NCBI GenBank assembly: GCA_002431355.1
Contig: DJEQ01000041.1
Span: 41,220 to 105,219, forward strand
From: Oribacterium sp. UBA5894
Lineage (GTDB): Bacteria > Bacillota > Clostridia > Lachnospirales > Lachnospiraceae
Length of the DNA stretch: 64,000 nt
Direction: 5' to 3'
The notes beneath the pieces are model-generated. The model made no database searches. It saw only the letters and a program-made list of their open reading frames with translations, and was not told the origin of the DNA. This document shows positions 8,466-17,624 of the stretch, one piece after another (position 1 is the stretch's first letter; every line of letters starts with the position of its first letter). Both the position numbers and the translations under genes were made by a program.

Positions 8466-8978
8466 TTGAGGTTTAAAATGGAAGCACTTGTAAGTTTCGT
8501 TACCACTCACCTGAACGGTGTTCTTTCAAAGGAAGCCATCGTCTTTATTATTTCACTCCTGCCGATTCTGGAACTTCGTGGAGGTCTTCTGGCAGCATCG
8601 GTGCTGAATGTTCCCTATTTTCACGCTCTGATTCTCTGTATCATAGGAAATCTCCTGCCCATTCCTCTGGTGCTTCTCTTTATTGAAAAGATTGTCGACG
8701 CATGCGAACACTTTTCACTGACACAGGGGATTGCGCGATGGCTTCGAGCGAAGGTTGACAAGAATCAGGAGGCAATACAGAAATATGATTTCTGGGGTCT
8801 GGTGCTGTTCGTTGGTATTCCGCTTCCTGGAACAGGAGCCTGGACAGGATCTTTAGTTGCGAGCCTCCTGCACATGCCACGGAAGAAATCGTTTCTGGCA
8901 ATCGTGGTCGGCGTGCTTCTCGCTTCCGTCATAATGTCGCTTGTCTCCTATGGTGTGCTTGGGGCCCTGATTCATTGA
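8466..8978 (+). CDS. Small multidrug export family membrane protein (COG2426)
   Basis: A 170-residue membrane protein of the Sm_multidrug_ex family (PF06695). Typical features are the early motif around LPILELRGGLLAA (residues 31-43), a second conserved piece GIPLPGTGAWTGS (about 118-130), and 4-5 helices. Despite the family name no substrate has been established for most members. It is one of only two plus-strand genes, is divergent from the cdaA operon, stands alone, and has its own promoter and a bidirectional terminator. The start follows a GAGG ribosome site. Confidence 0.85.
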   Translation: MRFKMEALVSFVTTHLNGVLSKEAIVFIISLLPILELRGGLLAASVLNVPYFHALILCIIGNLLPIPLVLLFIEKIVDACEHFSLTQGIARWLRAKVDKNQEAIQKYDFWGLVLFVGIPLPGTGAWTGSLVASLLHMPRKKSFLAIVVGVLLASVIMSLVSYGVLGALIH

Positions 8979-8984
8979 GAACTT

Positions 8985-9033
8985 AAAAATATCCTGAGTG
9001 GAACCATTTCTGCTTCCACTCAGGATATTTTTT
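8985..9033. terminator. Strong bidirectional terminator
   Basis: A long perfect inverted repeat (8985-9003 with 9015-9033) with A-run and T-run flanks, placed just after the plus-strand export gene. It can stop transcription from either side. Confidence 0.9.
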
Positions 9034-9036
9034 ATG

Positions 9037-9078
9037 CACCTGTAAAAGCCCGACTTTGTATCCGGGTCTTTACAGGTG
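9037..9078. repeat. Imperfect inverted repeat of unknown role
   Basis: CACCTGTAAA...CCCG at 9037-9052 pairs with CGGG...TTTACAGGTG at 9062-9078 with two mismatches (G-U capable in one orientation). It lacks a T-run, so it is not a clean terminator. It sits between two good terminators, in a stretch with no gene. Confidence 0.5.
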
Positions 9079-9128
9079 AGGGCTCTGAATCACGGAATCT
9101 GCGCTTCATGAAGGAAAGATTTAAACAT

Positions 9129-9160
9129 AAAAAAAGATCGACTCTTTCGAATCGATCTTT
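9129..9160 (-). terminator. Terminator of tRNA-Leu
   Basis: AAAGATCGA (9133-9141) pairs with TCGATCTTT (9152-9160); the minus-strand transcript ends in a run of U (A-run 9129-9135). It directly follows the tRNA. Confidence 0.85.
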
Positions 9161-9162
9161 CA

Positions 9163-9245
9163 TGCGGAAGAAGGGATTTGAACCCTCAAGAGTGTAACCT
9201 CACACGGACCTGAACCGTGCGCGTCTGCCGTTCCGCCACTTCCGC
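9163..9245 (-). tRNA. tRNA-Leu (anticodon CAG)
   Basis: An 83-nt class II tRNA with a 7-bp acceptor stem (GCGGAAG with CTTCCGC), the anticodon loop TTCAGGT flanked by CACGG/CCGTG giving anticodon CAG (reads CUG), a variable arm and a T-loop TTCAAAT. The discriminator is A; CCA is not encoded. A promoter and a terminator bracket it as a single-gene unit. Confidence 0.95.
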
Positions 9246-9255
9246 GAACTCGTAT

Positions 9256-9284
9256 ATAATAGCATGATGAGCTGCGCTCGTCAA
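9256..9284 (-). promoter_or_regulatory. Promoter of tRNA-Leu
   Basis: Minus-strand TTGACG (9279-9284) and TATTAT (9256-9261), spacer 17 nt, about 10 nt before the mature tRNA 5' end. Confidence 0.8.
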
Positions 9285-9380
9285 GTGCTGTTTTGATTTT
9301 TTTTGATTTCTTTCCGTCCGGAAAAAATCGAGAATGAAATGGATTCCACAGCTTACGCTTATGGGAAGCATACCTGTTCA

Positions 9381-9411
9381 TAAAGCCGACAGGTCTGGCC
9401 TGTCGGCTTTA
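9381..9411 (-). terminator. Hairpin at the end of the infC-rpmI-rplT operon
   Basis: A perfect 13-bp inverted repeat (9381-9393 with 9399-9411) 8 nt after the rplT stop codon. The U-run is short (UUUA), so it may work as a weak terminator or as a stabilising 3' end. Confidence 0.7.
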
Positions 9412-9418
9412 TATCGCA

Positions 9419-9775
9419 TTACTTTGTAAGGTTTGCCTTTGCAGTCTCTGCAAGCTTTGCAAATCCCTCTGGATCTGCAATTGCAATCTCTGAAAGCATC
9501 TTACGGTTCATGTCAATGCCGGCATTCTTCAGACCAAACATGAACTTGCTGTAGGAAAGACCATTCAGTCTTGCTGCAGCATTGATACGAGCGATCCAGA
9601 GCTGTCTGAACTGTCTCTTTCTCTCCTTACGGCCTCTGTAGGACTCCGTAAGTGCTCTCATTACGCTCTGCTTTGCTACTCTATAGTGCTTGGAACGAGA
9701 TCCTCTGTAGCCTTTAGCAAGCTTGAGTACTCTATTATGCTTCTTCTTAGCGTTTAATCCGCCCTTAATTCTCAT
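9419..9775 (-). CDS. rplT: 50S ribosomal protein L20
   Basis: A 118-residue basic protein of normal L20 length. Conserved features include the N-terminal [19 protein letters not shown] segment and the C-terminal globular part with [17 protein letters not shown]20 binds 23S rRNA early in 50S assembly and in Firmicutes represses its own operon by binding the infC leader. It follows rpmI after a short gap, with a GGAGGAAAT ribosome site. Confidence 0.98.
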   Translation of the reverse strand: MRIKGGLNAKKKHNRVLKLAKGYRGSRSKHYRVAKQSVMRALTESYRGRKERKRQFRQLWIARINAAARLNGLSYSKFMFGLKNAGIDMNRKMLSEIAIADPEGFAKLAETAKANLTK

Positions 9776-9803
9776 TTTAATTTCCTCCTCTAAAGTCTAC
9801 AAA

Positions 9804-10007
9804 TCAAAGATATGGAAGAATCTTCTTCATGGTCTTTACGTTGGTCTGATCAAGGACAGTATCCTTGCGCAGGCTTCTCTTACGCTTCGTTGTCTTCTTG
9901 GTGAGAATGTGAGACTTGTAAGCCTTATTTCTTACAAGCTTTCCTGTGCCAGTAACTTTAAAGCGCTTAGCAGCAGCTCTCTTTGTCTTCAGCTTTAACT
10001 TTGCCAT
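9804..10007 (-). CDS. rpmI: 50S ribosomal protein L35
   Basis: A 67-residue, very basic protein with the family N-terminus [20 protein letters not shown] and the KRKRSLRK segment. Middle gene of the conserved infC-rpmI-rplT operon, with an AGGAGG ribosome site upstream. Confidence 0.97.
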   Translation of the reverse strand: MAKLKLKTKRAAAKRFKVTGTGKLVRNKAYKSHILTKKTTKRKRSLRKDTVLDQTNVKTMKKILPYL

Positions 10008-10024
10008 AACAGCCTCCTGTGATT

Positions 10025-10546
10025 TTACTTTTTCGGGCTAATAACAATCGCCATGTTTCTGCCTTCCACCTTCGCCGGCTTATCCAGAACTGCAATATCC
10101 TTTAACTGCTCAGCGAAATCGTCAAGAATGTACTTGGACTGATTCATGCGTGACATTTCACGGCCTCTGAATCGAAGAGCAACCTTGACCTTGTTTCCCT
10201 TCTCAAGAAATTTACGGGCTGCAGAAAGCTTTGTGTTGAGATCGTTCTGATCGATATTCGGTGTCATACGAATCTCCTTCAGCTCAGTAACGCGCTGATT
10301 TCTCTTGGCTTCCTTTTCCTTACGCATCATCTCGTAACGATACTTGCCGAAATCGGCGATCTTTACAACAGGCGGTGTGGCCGTCGGGGCAATCTTGATC
10401 AGATCAAGGTCCTTCTCCTTCGCCATCATGTAAGCGTCCTTCGAAGTCATAATGCCGAGCTGCTCGCCATCGGCCCCAATTACTCTTACTTCTCTGTCAC
10501 GGATCTGCTCGTTGATTTCAATGCTTGCGTTTTTCTTAATAGCCAT
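10025..10546 (-). CDS. infC: Translation initiation factor IF-3
   Basis: A 173-residue IF-3, binding the 30S subunit and checking start-codon pairing. The N-domain carries the usual [13 protein letters not shown] start, the middle has the basic linker [15 protein letters not shown], and the C-domain ends [13 protein letters not shown] frame open to 10666 adds 40 unrelated residues that belong to the leader, so I place the start at the ATG 10546 (GGAG 8 nt upstream). A codon ATT three codons later (10540) has AGGAG 9 nt away; since infC often uses a rare start codon for autoregulation, that site is an alternative. Confidence 0.95.
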   Translation of the reverse strand: MAIKKNASIEINEQIRDREVRVIGADGEQLGIMTSKDAYMMAKEKDLDLIKIAPTATPPVVKIADFGKYRYEMMRKEKEAKRNQRVTELKEIRMTPNIDQNDLNTKLSAARKFLEKGNKVKVALRFRGREMSRMNQSKYILDDFAEQLKDIAVLDKPAKVEGRNMAIVISPKK

Positions 10547-10709
10547 AAACTCCTCTCCACATACACGGTAGAATGCAAAAAAATGGCGGATTGTAAGCCA
10601 ATCCACCATAATGAAAATACACGAAGTAATAATCAAATATGAACCCGGGTCAGTTCTGACTGCCAAGGTGAGGTGGATACCTACTTTCCTATGTCTTTGC
10701 GACTTTCAA
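10547..10709 (-). promoter_or_regulatory. infC leader with attenuator (L20-leader-like)
   Basis: The leader between the promoter and infC holds an intrinsic terminator (10577-10608) ahead of the first gene. Upstream, ATCCACC on the minus strand (10672-10678) is complementary to GGTGGAT in the 5' arm of the terminator (10601-10607), so an antiterminator can form. Autogenous control by L20 through leader attenuation is established for this operon in Bacillus; assigning it here is by position and architecture. Confidence 0.7.
10577..10608 (-). terminator. Attenuator terminator in the infC leader
   Basis: UGGUGGAUUG (10599-10608) pairs with CAAUCCGCCA (10584-10593), one G-U pair, followed by seven U (10577-10583). 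It lies upstream of infC, so it is a premature terminator. Confidence 0.85.
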
Positions 10710-10738
10710 ATGTTACCATTCATTTCAATGGATGTCAA
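10710..10738 (-). promoter_or_regulatory. Promoter of infC-rpmI-rplT
   Basis: Minus-strand TTGACA (10733-10738) and TAACAT (10710-10715), spacer 17 nt. The predicted start near 10703 gives a leader of about 157 nt. Confidence 0.8.
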
Positions 10739-10787
10739 GCAGATTTCCTGCTTTTGAGAATAATTTTGCACAATGTATGTGTCAGGA

Positions 10788-11393
10788 TTATTCCGCGATT
10801 TCAGGGGCATCCATAATTTCATCAATGATTGTGTAAATATGTTCGAGTCCCTGCTTTGACTGAGAAGAGAACGGTATCATGGTACAGTTCTCTGTAGCGT
10901 GCAGGGCCTTCCGAATATCCGCTGTCTGCTTTTTCACCTGTGAACGCTTGATCTTATCTGCCTTTGTCAGAATCACAATCGGTTCAAAGCCGGTCACCTG
11001 CGTCACATAATCGAACATCTGTATATCCAGTTTCGAAGGATCATGGCGAATGTCTACAAAAAGAATAACCTCTTCAATATCATCCGAATTTTCGAGGTAG
11101 CGGTTGATCATCCGTCCCCACTTCTCCTGTTCAACGGCACCGGTAGACGCATATCCGTAGCCTGGAAGATCCACAAGATAAAAGCGCCCGTTAATATTAT
11201 AGAAATTAATCGTACGTGTTTTACCAGGTGTGGAGCTCGTACGCGCAAAGTTTTTCCGATTGAGAAAGGCGTTGATAAAAGAGGATTTCCCAACATTGGA
11301 GCGTCCCGCCATTACAAACTCAGGCTTTCCAGTGACCGGAAGCTCCGACTTCACACCGAGCACACGCTCCAGTTCAACGGAGGTAATTTTCAT
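10788..11393 (-). CDS. engB: Ribosome biogenesis GTPase EngB (YsxC/YihA)
   Basis: A 201-residue GTPase needed for late 50S assembly. The G1 motif GRSNVGKSS is at about 30-38, G3 DLPGYGYA near 74, G4 TKAD near 142 and the switch segment [13 protein letters not shown] is typical. It overlaps the clpX stop by 4 nt (ATGA), the common clpX-engB order; lon, which often lies between them, is absent. No terminator is evident before the infC promoter. Confidence 0.95.
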   Translation of the reverse strand: MKITSVELERVLGVKSELPVTGKPEFVMAGRSNVGKSSFINAFLNRKNFARTSSTPGKTRTINFYNINGRFYLVDLPGYGYASTGAVEQEKWGRMINRYLENSDDIEEVILFVDIRHDPSKLDIQMFDYVTQVTGFEPIVILTKADKIKRSQVKKQTADIRKALHATENCTMIPFSSQSKQGLEHIYTIIDEIMDAPEIAE

Positions 11394-12640
11394 ACTTGCT
11401 CCTTCACTGCGTTCTTTCGTACAATAACCGGCTCGCCTGATCCATCGACAACATCTGCTGTGATCTCTACAGACTGAATATCCGGCTCAGATGGTATCTC
11501 ATACATGATATCCATCATCATATCCTCCATGATGGAACGAAGGCCTCGAGCCCCGGTCTTCCGCTCAGCTGCCTTTTCGGCAATGGCGGTAATGGCTTCA
11601 TCTGTAAACTTCAGCTCTACGCCATCAATTTCAAACAGCTTCTGATACTGCTTCACCAGTGCATTTTTCGGTGTTGTCAGAATCCGCTTCAGCGTTTCTG
11701 CATCATGCGACTGCAGTGTGACATCGACCGGTACACGACCGATAAACTCAGGAATGAGCCCGAAACGTACCAGATCCTCCGGCTGTACCTGACGAAGCAC
11801 ATCATCGTAGTTGTCCCTGTTCTTTTCGACAAGATCTGCACCGAAGCCCATCGAGCCAGAGGCAATGCGCTTCTCTATGATATGCTCAAGTCCGTCAAAT
11901 GCACCTCCACAGATGAACAGAATATTCGTCGTATCAATCTGAATCAGCTCCTGCTGTGGGTGCTTTCGGCCGCCCTGTGGTGGAACGGAAGCCACTGTTC
12001 CCTCCAGGATCTTCAGAAGGGCCTGCTGTACACCCTCACCAGAGACATCACGGGTAATGGAAACATTCTCCGATTTTTTCGTAATCTTATCGATCTCATC
12101 GATATAGATAATGCCGATTTCTGCACGTTTGATATCGTAATCAGCCGCCTGAATAAGCTTCAGAAGGATATTCTCAACGTCCTCTCCGACGTATCCTGCC
12201 TCCGTCAGTGCAGTGGCATCCGCAATAGCAAATGGAACACCCAGAATCCGTGCAAGGGTCTGCGCAAGATAGGTCTTTCCTGTACCTGTCGGTCCAATCA
12301 TCAGAATGTTGGATTTCTGAACATCAATATCCTTGATTTTTGACGTGATACGCTTATAGTGATTATACACTGCGACAGAAAGAACCTTCTTGGCTTCGTC
12401 CTGTCCGATGACATATTCATCCAGGAAATCATGGATTTCCTTCGGCTTCAGAAGATGAAGATCGGATGCAGCCTCTTCTTCCTTCGGCTCTCCTGTCTCT
12501 TCATTCAATATCTCCTCACAGAGCTCAACACACTCATCACAAATATAATTATTGTTTAAACCGGCAATCAGCTTATGTACCTGCTTCGCCGACTTTCCGC
12601 AAAAAGAACAGCGGATCTTGTCTTCTGGTTTCATCTGCAT
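11390..12640 (-). CDS. clpX: ATP-dependent Clp protease ATP-binding subunit ClpX
   Basis: A 416-residue AAA+ unfoldase that feeds substrates to ClpP. The N-terminal zinc domain has CSFC and CDEC pairs (about residues 11-37); Walker A GPTGTGKT lies near 115, Walker B IIYIDEID near 180, and the ClpP-binding loop IGF-type region near 270 is represented by SMGFGAD. Starts ATG CAG ATG, so either Met could be used. It follows clpP after 41 nt, so the two subunits are co-transcribed. Confidence 0.97.
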   Translation of the reverse strand: MQMKPEDKIRCSFCGKSAKQVHKLIAGLNNNYICDECVELCEEILNEETGEPKEEEAASDLHLLKPKEIHDFLDEYVIGQDEAKKVLSVAVYNHYKRITSKIKDIDVQKSNILMIGPTGTGKTYLAQTLARILGVPFAIADATALTEAGYVGEDVENILLKLIQAADYDIKRAEIGIIYIDEIDKITKKSENVSITRDVSGEGVQQALLKILEGTVASVPPQGGRKHPQQELIQIDTTNILFICGGAFDGLEHIIEKRIASGSMGFGADLVEKNRDNYDDVLRQVQPEDLVRFGLIPEFIGRVPVDVTLQSHDAETLKRILTTPKNALVKQYQKLFEIDGVELKFTDEAITAIAEKAAERKTGARGLRSIMEDMMMDIMYEIPSEPDIQSVEITADVVDGSGEPVIVRKNAVKEQV

Positions 12641-12681
12641 GAATTCAGTACCTCTCGATCTAGTATGTTCTGCAGCGCAGC

Positions 12682-13305
12682 TTATCTCTGTGCTTCTCCG
12701 AGCTCGCGTGACTCAAAAATATGATCTACAATGCCATATACAAGTGCCTGCTGTGCCGTCATCCAGTGATCCCGTTCGGTGTCTGCCATGACCTTCTCAA
12801 CCGGCTGACCGCAATTTGCAGCAAGGATTTCTGCCATATGCTTTTTGGTGCGCAAAATCCACTCAGCTGTGATCTGAATCTCTGTGGCCTGTCCCTGCGC
12901 ACCGCCTGACGGCTGATGAATCATGACCTCTGCATTTGGAAGGATCATGCGCTTTCCCTTTGTACCGCCTGCCAGAAGGAAGGCACCCATGGAAGCAGCC
13001 ATACCAACACAAATGGTTGATACATCGCACTTAATATAACGCATGGTATCATAAATGGCCATACCATCTGTAATCACGCCGCCCGGACTATTGATATATA
13101 AGCTGATATCCTTATCTGGATCTTCGGATTCAAGGTAAAGAAGCTGCGCGACAACAAGGGATGCCGTATCGTGATTTACTTCATCGCCAAGAAAAATAAT
13201 ACGCTCATTCAGGAGACGGGAAAAAATGTCATAGGAACGTTCTCCTCGGGATGTCGACTGTATGACATATGGAATTGTAGTAATATCTCTAGGTGTTAAG
13301 TTCAT
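12682..13305 (-). CDS. clpP: ATP-dependent Clp protease proteolytic subunit
   Basis: A 207-residue serine protease. The catalytic Ser lies in [14 protein letters not shown] (near 103), His in MIHQPSGG (near 128) and Asp in ERDHWM (near 178). A strong GGAGG site lies before the ATG. It sits between a terminator after tig and the clpX gene, so it probably has its own promoter in 13306-13330 or depends on read-through; I could not identify a convincing promoter. Confidence 0.97.
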   Translation of the reverse strand: MNLTPRDITTIPYVIQSTSRGERSYDIFSRLLNERIIFLGDEVNHDTASLVVAQLLYLESEDPDKDISLYINSPGGVITDGMAIYDTMRYIKCDVSTICVGMAASMGAFLLAGGTKGKRMILPNAEVMIHQPSGGAQGQATEIQITAEWILRTKKHMAEILAANCGQPVEKVMADTERDHWMTAQQALVYGIVDHIFESRELGEAQR

Positions 13306-13327
13306 GTGTTAACCTCCATACCTCTGT

Positions 13328-13357
13328 AAAAAAACGCGGTGCAGATGTCTGCACCGC
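13328..13357 (-). terminator. Terminator between tig and clpP
   Basis: GCGGTGCAGA (13336-13345) pairs with TCTGCACCGC (13348-13357), followed on the minus strand by seven U (13328-13334). Confidence 0.85.
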
Positions 13358-13392
13358 TTAAATCGTTCACACACAGGATGAAGCGATGAGAA

Positions 13393-14730
13393 TTATGCCT
13401 CTGTCTTCTCCTCGTCTTCAGCACTCTTCTTGGACTTCTTCTCTGGCTTTACGAGATTTGCTTCGGCAACAAGCATGTCGATGGTCTCCTGGAAGGCAAC
13501 CTCTCTCTTCATGCTCTCCTTCTGCTCCTCGGATACGGTCTTCATCAGATCCTCGTACTCCATCTTGTACTGCTCAGCGATCTTCTTGAATTCCTCTTCT
13601 ACGCGCTCGTCCTCAACCTTGATGTTTTCCTTCTCCATGATGGCTTCAATTACAAGGGAGGTCTTCAGATTCTTCTCAGCGCTTGGCTTCATCTGCTCCT
13701 TGAGCTGCTCAACCGTCTGACCGGTAATCTTCAGATACTGATCCATCGGAATACCCTGCTGTGCAAGTCTGGTCTGATAATCATAGAGCATATTATCAAG
13801 CTGTGCCTCGAGCATCGGAGCCGGAATCTCTACAGAAGCATTCTCAACAACCTTTGCAATGACATTGTTTTCATTTGTTGTGGTTGCAGCCTTCTCCTTC
13901 TGCTCCTTCAGGGTCTTCTTAAGGTCCTTCTTGTACTCATCAAGCGTATCGAACTCAGAAACCTCGGATGCAAACTCATCATCTGCAGCTGGAACCTGCT
14001 TCTCCTTTACGGCCTTAATGGTGGTCTTAAAGAGTGCAGCCTTGCCAGCGAGGTCCTTCGCGCCATAATTCTCTGGGAAGGTTACATTGACATCTACCGT
14101 CTCGCCTGCCTTATGACCGATGAGCTGATCCTCGAAGCCCGGAATAAAGGTGCCGGAGCCAATGGTCAGTGGGTAATCCTCACCCTTGCCGCCTTCGAAC
14201 TCTACGCCATCCACGGAGCCAACGAAATCGATGGTTGCAATGTCGTCCTTCTTGATCTCACGGTCTACATCTACTACACGTGCATTCTTCTCGAGTTCAG
14301 CAGCCAGCTTCTCGTTTACTTCCTTCGCCGTTACTGTGGTTTCTGCCTTCTCTACAGTTACACCCTTATACTCACCAAGTGTAACCTCAGGCTTAACAGC
14401 AACGGTTGCTGTGTAGATGAGATTCTTATCCATTGCGATCTGCTCTACACCGATTTCCGGTCTGGAAACGATTTCAAGACCAGACTCCTTTGCTGCCTCT
14501 GGATAGGTCTGATCCAGAATCTCGTTGAGGGCGTCCTCAAAGAAAATCTGTGGTCCGTACATCTTTTCAATCATGGCCTTCGGTGCCTTGCCCTTACGGA
14601 AACCAGGAAGATTGAACTTGTTACGGTTCTTCTTGTATGCATTATCAATGGCCTTTAAGAAATCCGCATTGTCTACCTCAACGGTCAGCTTGGCCATGTT
14701 CTTCTCAAGATTTTCAACTTTAACGCTCAT
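13393..14730 (-). CDS. tig: Trigger factor
   Basis: A 445-residue ribosome-bound chaperone and prolyl isomerase. The N-terminal ribosome-binding domain includes the signature near FNLPGFRKGKAPKAMIEK (residues 38-55); the FKBP-type PPIase domain spans about 155-245 with GSGTFIPGFEDQLIGHKAGE; the C-terminal helical arms follow. The last 20 residues are Lys/Glu-rich. It has its own promoter and terminator, while lying in the conserved tig-clpP-clpX order. Confidence 0.97.
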   Translation of the reverse strand: MSVKVENLEKNMAKLTVEVDNADFLKAIDNAYKKNRNKFNLPGFRKGKAPKAMIEKMYGPQIFFEDALNEILDQTYPEAAKESGLEIVSRPEIGVEQIAMDKNLIYTATVAVKPEVTLGEYKGVTVEKAETTVTAKEVNEKLAAELEKNARVVDVDREIKKDDIATIDFVGSVDGVEFEGGKGEDYPLTIGSGTFIPGFEDQLIGHKAGETVDVNVTFPENYGAKDLAGKAALFKTTIKAVKEKQVPAADDEFASEVSEFDTLDEYKKDLKKTLKEQKEKAATTTNENNVIAKVVENASVEIPAPMLEAQLDNMLYDYQTRLAQQGIPMDQYLKITGQTVEQLKEQMKPSAEKNLKTSLVIEAIMEKENIKVEDERVEEEFKKIAEQYKMEYEDLMKTVSEEQKESMKREVAFQETIDMLVAEANLVKPEKKSKKSAEDEEKTEA

Positions 14731-14825
14731 TAAGAGTACCTCCGAAACTTTCGTAAATATATATTATGTAAACGCACAGGGGAAATGCGCATACTTCTCC
14801 CATGAGTCAACATATCCGATGTAAA

Positions 14826-14854
14826 AGTATAGCACGGAAGAAATCTGTACGCAA
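14826..14854 (-). promoter_or_regulatory. Promoter of tig
   Basis: Minus-strand TTGCGT (14849-14854) and TATACT (14826-14831), spacer 17 nt. It predicts a leader of nearly 90 nt. Confidence 0.65.
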
Positions 14855-14902
14855 GGATTTTAAGATCAATCGACGGATATAAATCTCCTCATTCTGTGAC
14901 AC

Positions 14903-14931
14903 AAAAAGAGCCGGGCAAACTGCCCGACTCT
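14903..14931 (-). terminator. Terminator of the cmk-ispH-rpsA group
   Basis: AGAGCCGGGCA (14907-14917) pairs with TGCCCGACTCT (14921-14931, one mismatch able to form G-U on the transcript), followed by five U. It lies 14 nt past the rpsA stop. Confidence 0.88.
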
Positions 14932-14944
14932 CCATATATCAGGA

Positions 14945-16081
14945 TTACTCCTCGTCTGCGCGCTCAGCCTCAGCCTTGCCTACAGCCTCGATATCAACGT
15001 CTGCAACATCGAGATCTTCCTTGCGCTCCGGCTCTGTAAGTGCCTTCATGCTCAGAGAAATCTTATGATTGTCTACATCAAGATCGACAATCTTTGCCTC
15101 GATCTCCTGACCAACCTCAAGTACATCGGATGGCTTATTTACATGATCTCTGGAAATCTGAGATACATGAAGAAGTGCATCAATGCCCTTCTCAAGCTCT
15201 ACAAATGCACCGAAATCTGTCATACGAGCAACCTTGCCCTTGACGATGGTGCCGACAGCAAACTTGGTCTCAGCGTCCTTCCAAGGATTCTCATCCGGGA
15301 ACTTACGTGTAAGAGCAATTCTCTCACCGTTGATTTCCTTCACAAGAACCTTCACTTCCTGACCCGGCTTAAACAGCTTCTTCGGGTTCTCAATACGGCC
15401 CCATGACATCTCAGAAATGTGAAGAAGACCATCTGCGCCACCGAGATCGATGAATGCACCAAAATCTGTAAGATTCTTCACAACACCGGTACGAACATCA
15501 CCAACCTGAAGCTCGCTGAAGAGCTTATCATGCTGCTCCTTCTTGGTTGCAGCCATCAGCTGCTTACGGTCACCGATGACTCTGCGCTTCATCGGATTAA
15601 ACTCAGTGATCACGAACTGAATATCCTGACCCTGGTACTTGGTGAGATCTCTCTCGAAGGTATCTGAAACAAGTGATGCAGGGATAAATACGCGAGCGCC
15701 ATTCACCTCTACATTCAGGCCGCCCTTGACAACCTGAACAACCTTACCTGTAAGAACAGTCTGGTTCTCAAATGCATCCTTCAGCTCCTCGGAAGCCTTT
15801 GATGCAAGAGCCTCTCTGTGAGAAAGAACAACCTGTCCTTCTCCATCATTGACCTTCTTTACCTTGCACTCAATTTCATCGCCGACATTGACTACTGTGG
15901 TGAGGTCTACAGTGTTATCTGCGCTGTAATCACTTCTGGTCATAATACCATCAGACTTGTACCCAATGTTGAGTGCAATCTCGTCAGGCTTTACACTAAT
16001 AACCTTACCAGTAACAATCTCCCCTGCATGAATAGATTTTAATGATGCGTCAAGCATCTGTTCAAAACTCATCTCTGACAT
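14945..16081 (-). CDS. rpsA: 30S ribosomal protein S1 homologue (four S1 domains)
   Basis: A 378-residue protein with four S1 RNA-binding domains: about 10-80, 96-160, 181-248 and 266-335. Domains three and four carry the classic signatures TDFGAFIDLGGADGLLHIS and TDFGAFVELEKGIDALLHVS. This is the short Firmicutes form of S1. I place the start at the ATG 16081 because GAGGAGG lies 9 nt before it, inside ispH. The frame runs on to 16099 but has no better site. It overlaps the end of ispH by 20 nt in another frame; in many Clostridia the two are one fused protein. Confidence 0.93.
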   Translation of the reverse strand: MSEMSFEQMLDASLKSIHAGEIVTGKVISVKPDEIALNIGYKSDGIMTRSDYSADNTVDLTTVVNVGDEIECKVKKVNDGEGQVVLSHREALASKASEELKDAFENQTVLTGKVVQVVKGGLNVEVNGARVFIPASLVSDTFERDLTKYQGQDIQFVITEFNPMKRRVIGDRKQLMAATKKEQHDKLFSELQVGDVRTGVVKNLTDFGAFIDLGGADGLLHISEMSWGRIENPKKLFKPGQEVKVLVKEINGERIALTRKFPDENPWKDAETKFAVGTIVKGKVARMTDFGAFVELEKGIDALLHVSQISRDHVNKPSDVLEVGQEIEAKIVDLDVDNHKISLSMKALTEPERKEDLDVADVDIEAVGKAEAERADEE

Positions 16082-16934
16082 AATTTTGAACCTCCTCAAT
16101 AATTTCTTTCGGGGTGCTTGCCCCAGCTGTAATACCTACGTTTTGAACCGCTTCATCCTGTACGAAGTTAAGATCTCTTACCGTCTGTATCAACTGGGTG
16201 TTTGTGCACTGGTCTTTACAAATCTCAAAAAGCTTCTTCGTGTTAGAGGAACTTCTTCCTCCAATAACAATCATCGCATCGGACTGCTTTGCCAGTTCCT
16301 TCGCTTCAGACTGTCTTTCAAACGTTGCGTTGCAAATCGTATTAATAGCATTAACATAATAATGCTTTTTTTTCAAAATATCAATCATTACTTTGAATTT
16401 ATCGATATTAAACGTGGTCTGGGATACCACTACCACGTGTGCGCCCTCTCCATCTGGCAGATTCTCTGCACTTTCGATATCCGGAAGCGCAGAAATCCGA
16501 CCTTCTGCCCAGCCCATGATACCGATAACTTCCGGATGCTCTGGATTGCCAGTGACAAACACGCGTTCTCCTGCACGCGTATGCTGCTCCGCCAGGCGCT
16601 GAATCTTCTGTACAAAAGGACAGGAGGCATCAACCGTAGCCACCTTCTTCTCCTTCAGCAGCTCATAGATCCTTCTTGGAATCCCGTGCGCGCGGATAAT
16701 GACGATGCCCTCCGTCAGTGCGGAAAGCTCCTCTTCCGATTCCAGTACCTGCACACCTTCTGCGCGCAGCTTCTGAATCACGGTTTCATTATGAACAATG
16801 GGACCATAGGTGAAAATCGGACATCGTTTTTCTACCGGTTTCTTTTTTTCCTCCTCCAGCACGCGGTATACGGTATCGACCGCGCGCTGCACACCGAAGC
16901 AGAAGCCGGCTGTTTTTGCAAGTGTCACCTTCAT
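16062..16934 (-). CDS. ispH: 4-hydroxy-3-methylbut-2-enyl diphosphate reductase
   Basis: A 290-residue iron-sulphur enzyme for the last step of the MEP isoprenoid pathway (HMBPP to IPP and DMAPP). The three cluster cysteines lie in AGFCFGVQRAV (about 13), DASCPFVQK (about 102) and NTICNATFERQ (about 195). The ATG at 16934 follows a GAGG site; a GTG two codons earlier (16940) is possible. It begins 7 nt after cmk and overlaps rpsA at its end. Confidence 0.95.
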   Translation of the reverse strand: MKVTLAKTAGFCFGVQRAVDTVYRVLEEEKKKPVEKRCPIFTYGPIVHNETVIQKLRAEGVQVLESEEELSALTEGIVIIRAHGIPRRIYELLKEKKVATVDASCPFVQKIQRLAEQHTRAGERVFVTGNPEHPEVIGIMGWAEGRISALPDIESAENLPDGEGAHVVVVSQTTFNIDKFKVMIDILKKKHYYVNAINTICNATFERQSEAKELAKQSDAMIVIGGRSSSNTKKLFEICKDQCTNTQLIQTVRDLNFVQDEAVQNVGITAGASTPKEIIEEVQNYVRDEF

Positions 16935-16941
16935 ATCCACC

Positions 16942-17607
16942 TCAATGCTTCATGCATATATCCAGGATTCGGTCGATTGTTTCGTCAAGGGTCAGGGTTG
17001 AGCTGTCCACGAGTACCGCCTCTGGCACCCTGACAAGTGGTGAATGCTGGCGATGCATGTCACGATCATCACGTGCACGGATCTCCTCCTCAACCTCCCG
17101 AAGGTCGCATGCTTCTCCCTTTTCTCGAAGCTCGAGGGCGCGACGCCGTGCCCGCTCTTCTACCGACGCCGTCAGATAGATTTTTGTATCCGCATCCGGC
17201 AGCACCTTGGATGCGATATCCCGTCCATCCATCACGACGGACGTATGCTTCGCGAGATTCTGCTGAAGCAGCACCATTTTTTCCCGCACAGCCGGGTACT
17301 GTGAAACCGTAGAAGCAGCATCTCCAACCGCCTGGGTACGGATCTGAGAGGAAACATTGCTCCCGTTCAGAAGTACCTGCTGCGCCCCGTCTTCATTATA
17401 GGAAATGGCGATGTCGATATCGTGCATAATCTTCGAGACCGCTTCTGCATCCTCGAGTGGTATCGCGTTCTCGAGACAGAAGAGTCCCACCGCGCGATAC
17501 ATTGCTCCTGTATCAATGTAGATATATCCGAGCTCTCTTGCAACCGCCTTCGCAATCGTCGATTTTCCAGCGCCTGCCGGACCATCAATAGCAATACTGT
17601 ATGGCAT
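16942..17607 (-). CDS. cmk: Cytidylate kinase
   Basis: A 221-residue (d)CMP kinase with Walker A GPAGAGKS near residue 10, the signature DTGAMYRAVGL near 35, and the lid segment RARRRALELREKGE near 155. I chose the ATG at 17607 because AAAGGAGG lies 5 nt upstream; the frame extends 7 codons further without a site. In the order cmk-ispH-rpsA, common in Clostridia. Confidence 0.96.
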   Translation of the reverse strand: MPYSIAIDGPAGAGKSTIAKAVARELGYIYIDTGAMYRAVGLFCLENAIPLEDAEAVSKIMHDIDIAISYNEDGAQQVLLNGSNVSSQIRTQAVGDAASTVSQYPAVREKMVLLQQNLAKHTSVVMDGRDIASKVLPDADTKIYLTASVEERARRRALELREKGEACDLREVEEEIRARDDRDMHRQHSPLVRVPEAVLVDSSTLTLDETIDRILDICMKH

Positions 17608-17624
17608 ACCTGCCTCCTTTATGT

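Noticed and set aside
10547..10666. Longer IF-3 with 40 extra N-terminal residues
   Set aside because: The extra frame runs through the attenuator hairpin and bears no resemblance to IF-3.
16086..17033. A 315-codon plus-strand open frame
   Set aside because: It is the antisense image of ispH and cmk, both clearly real.
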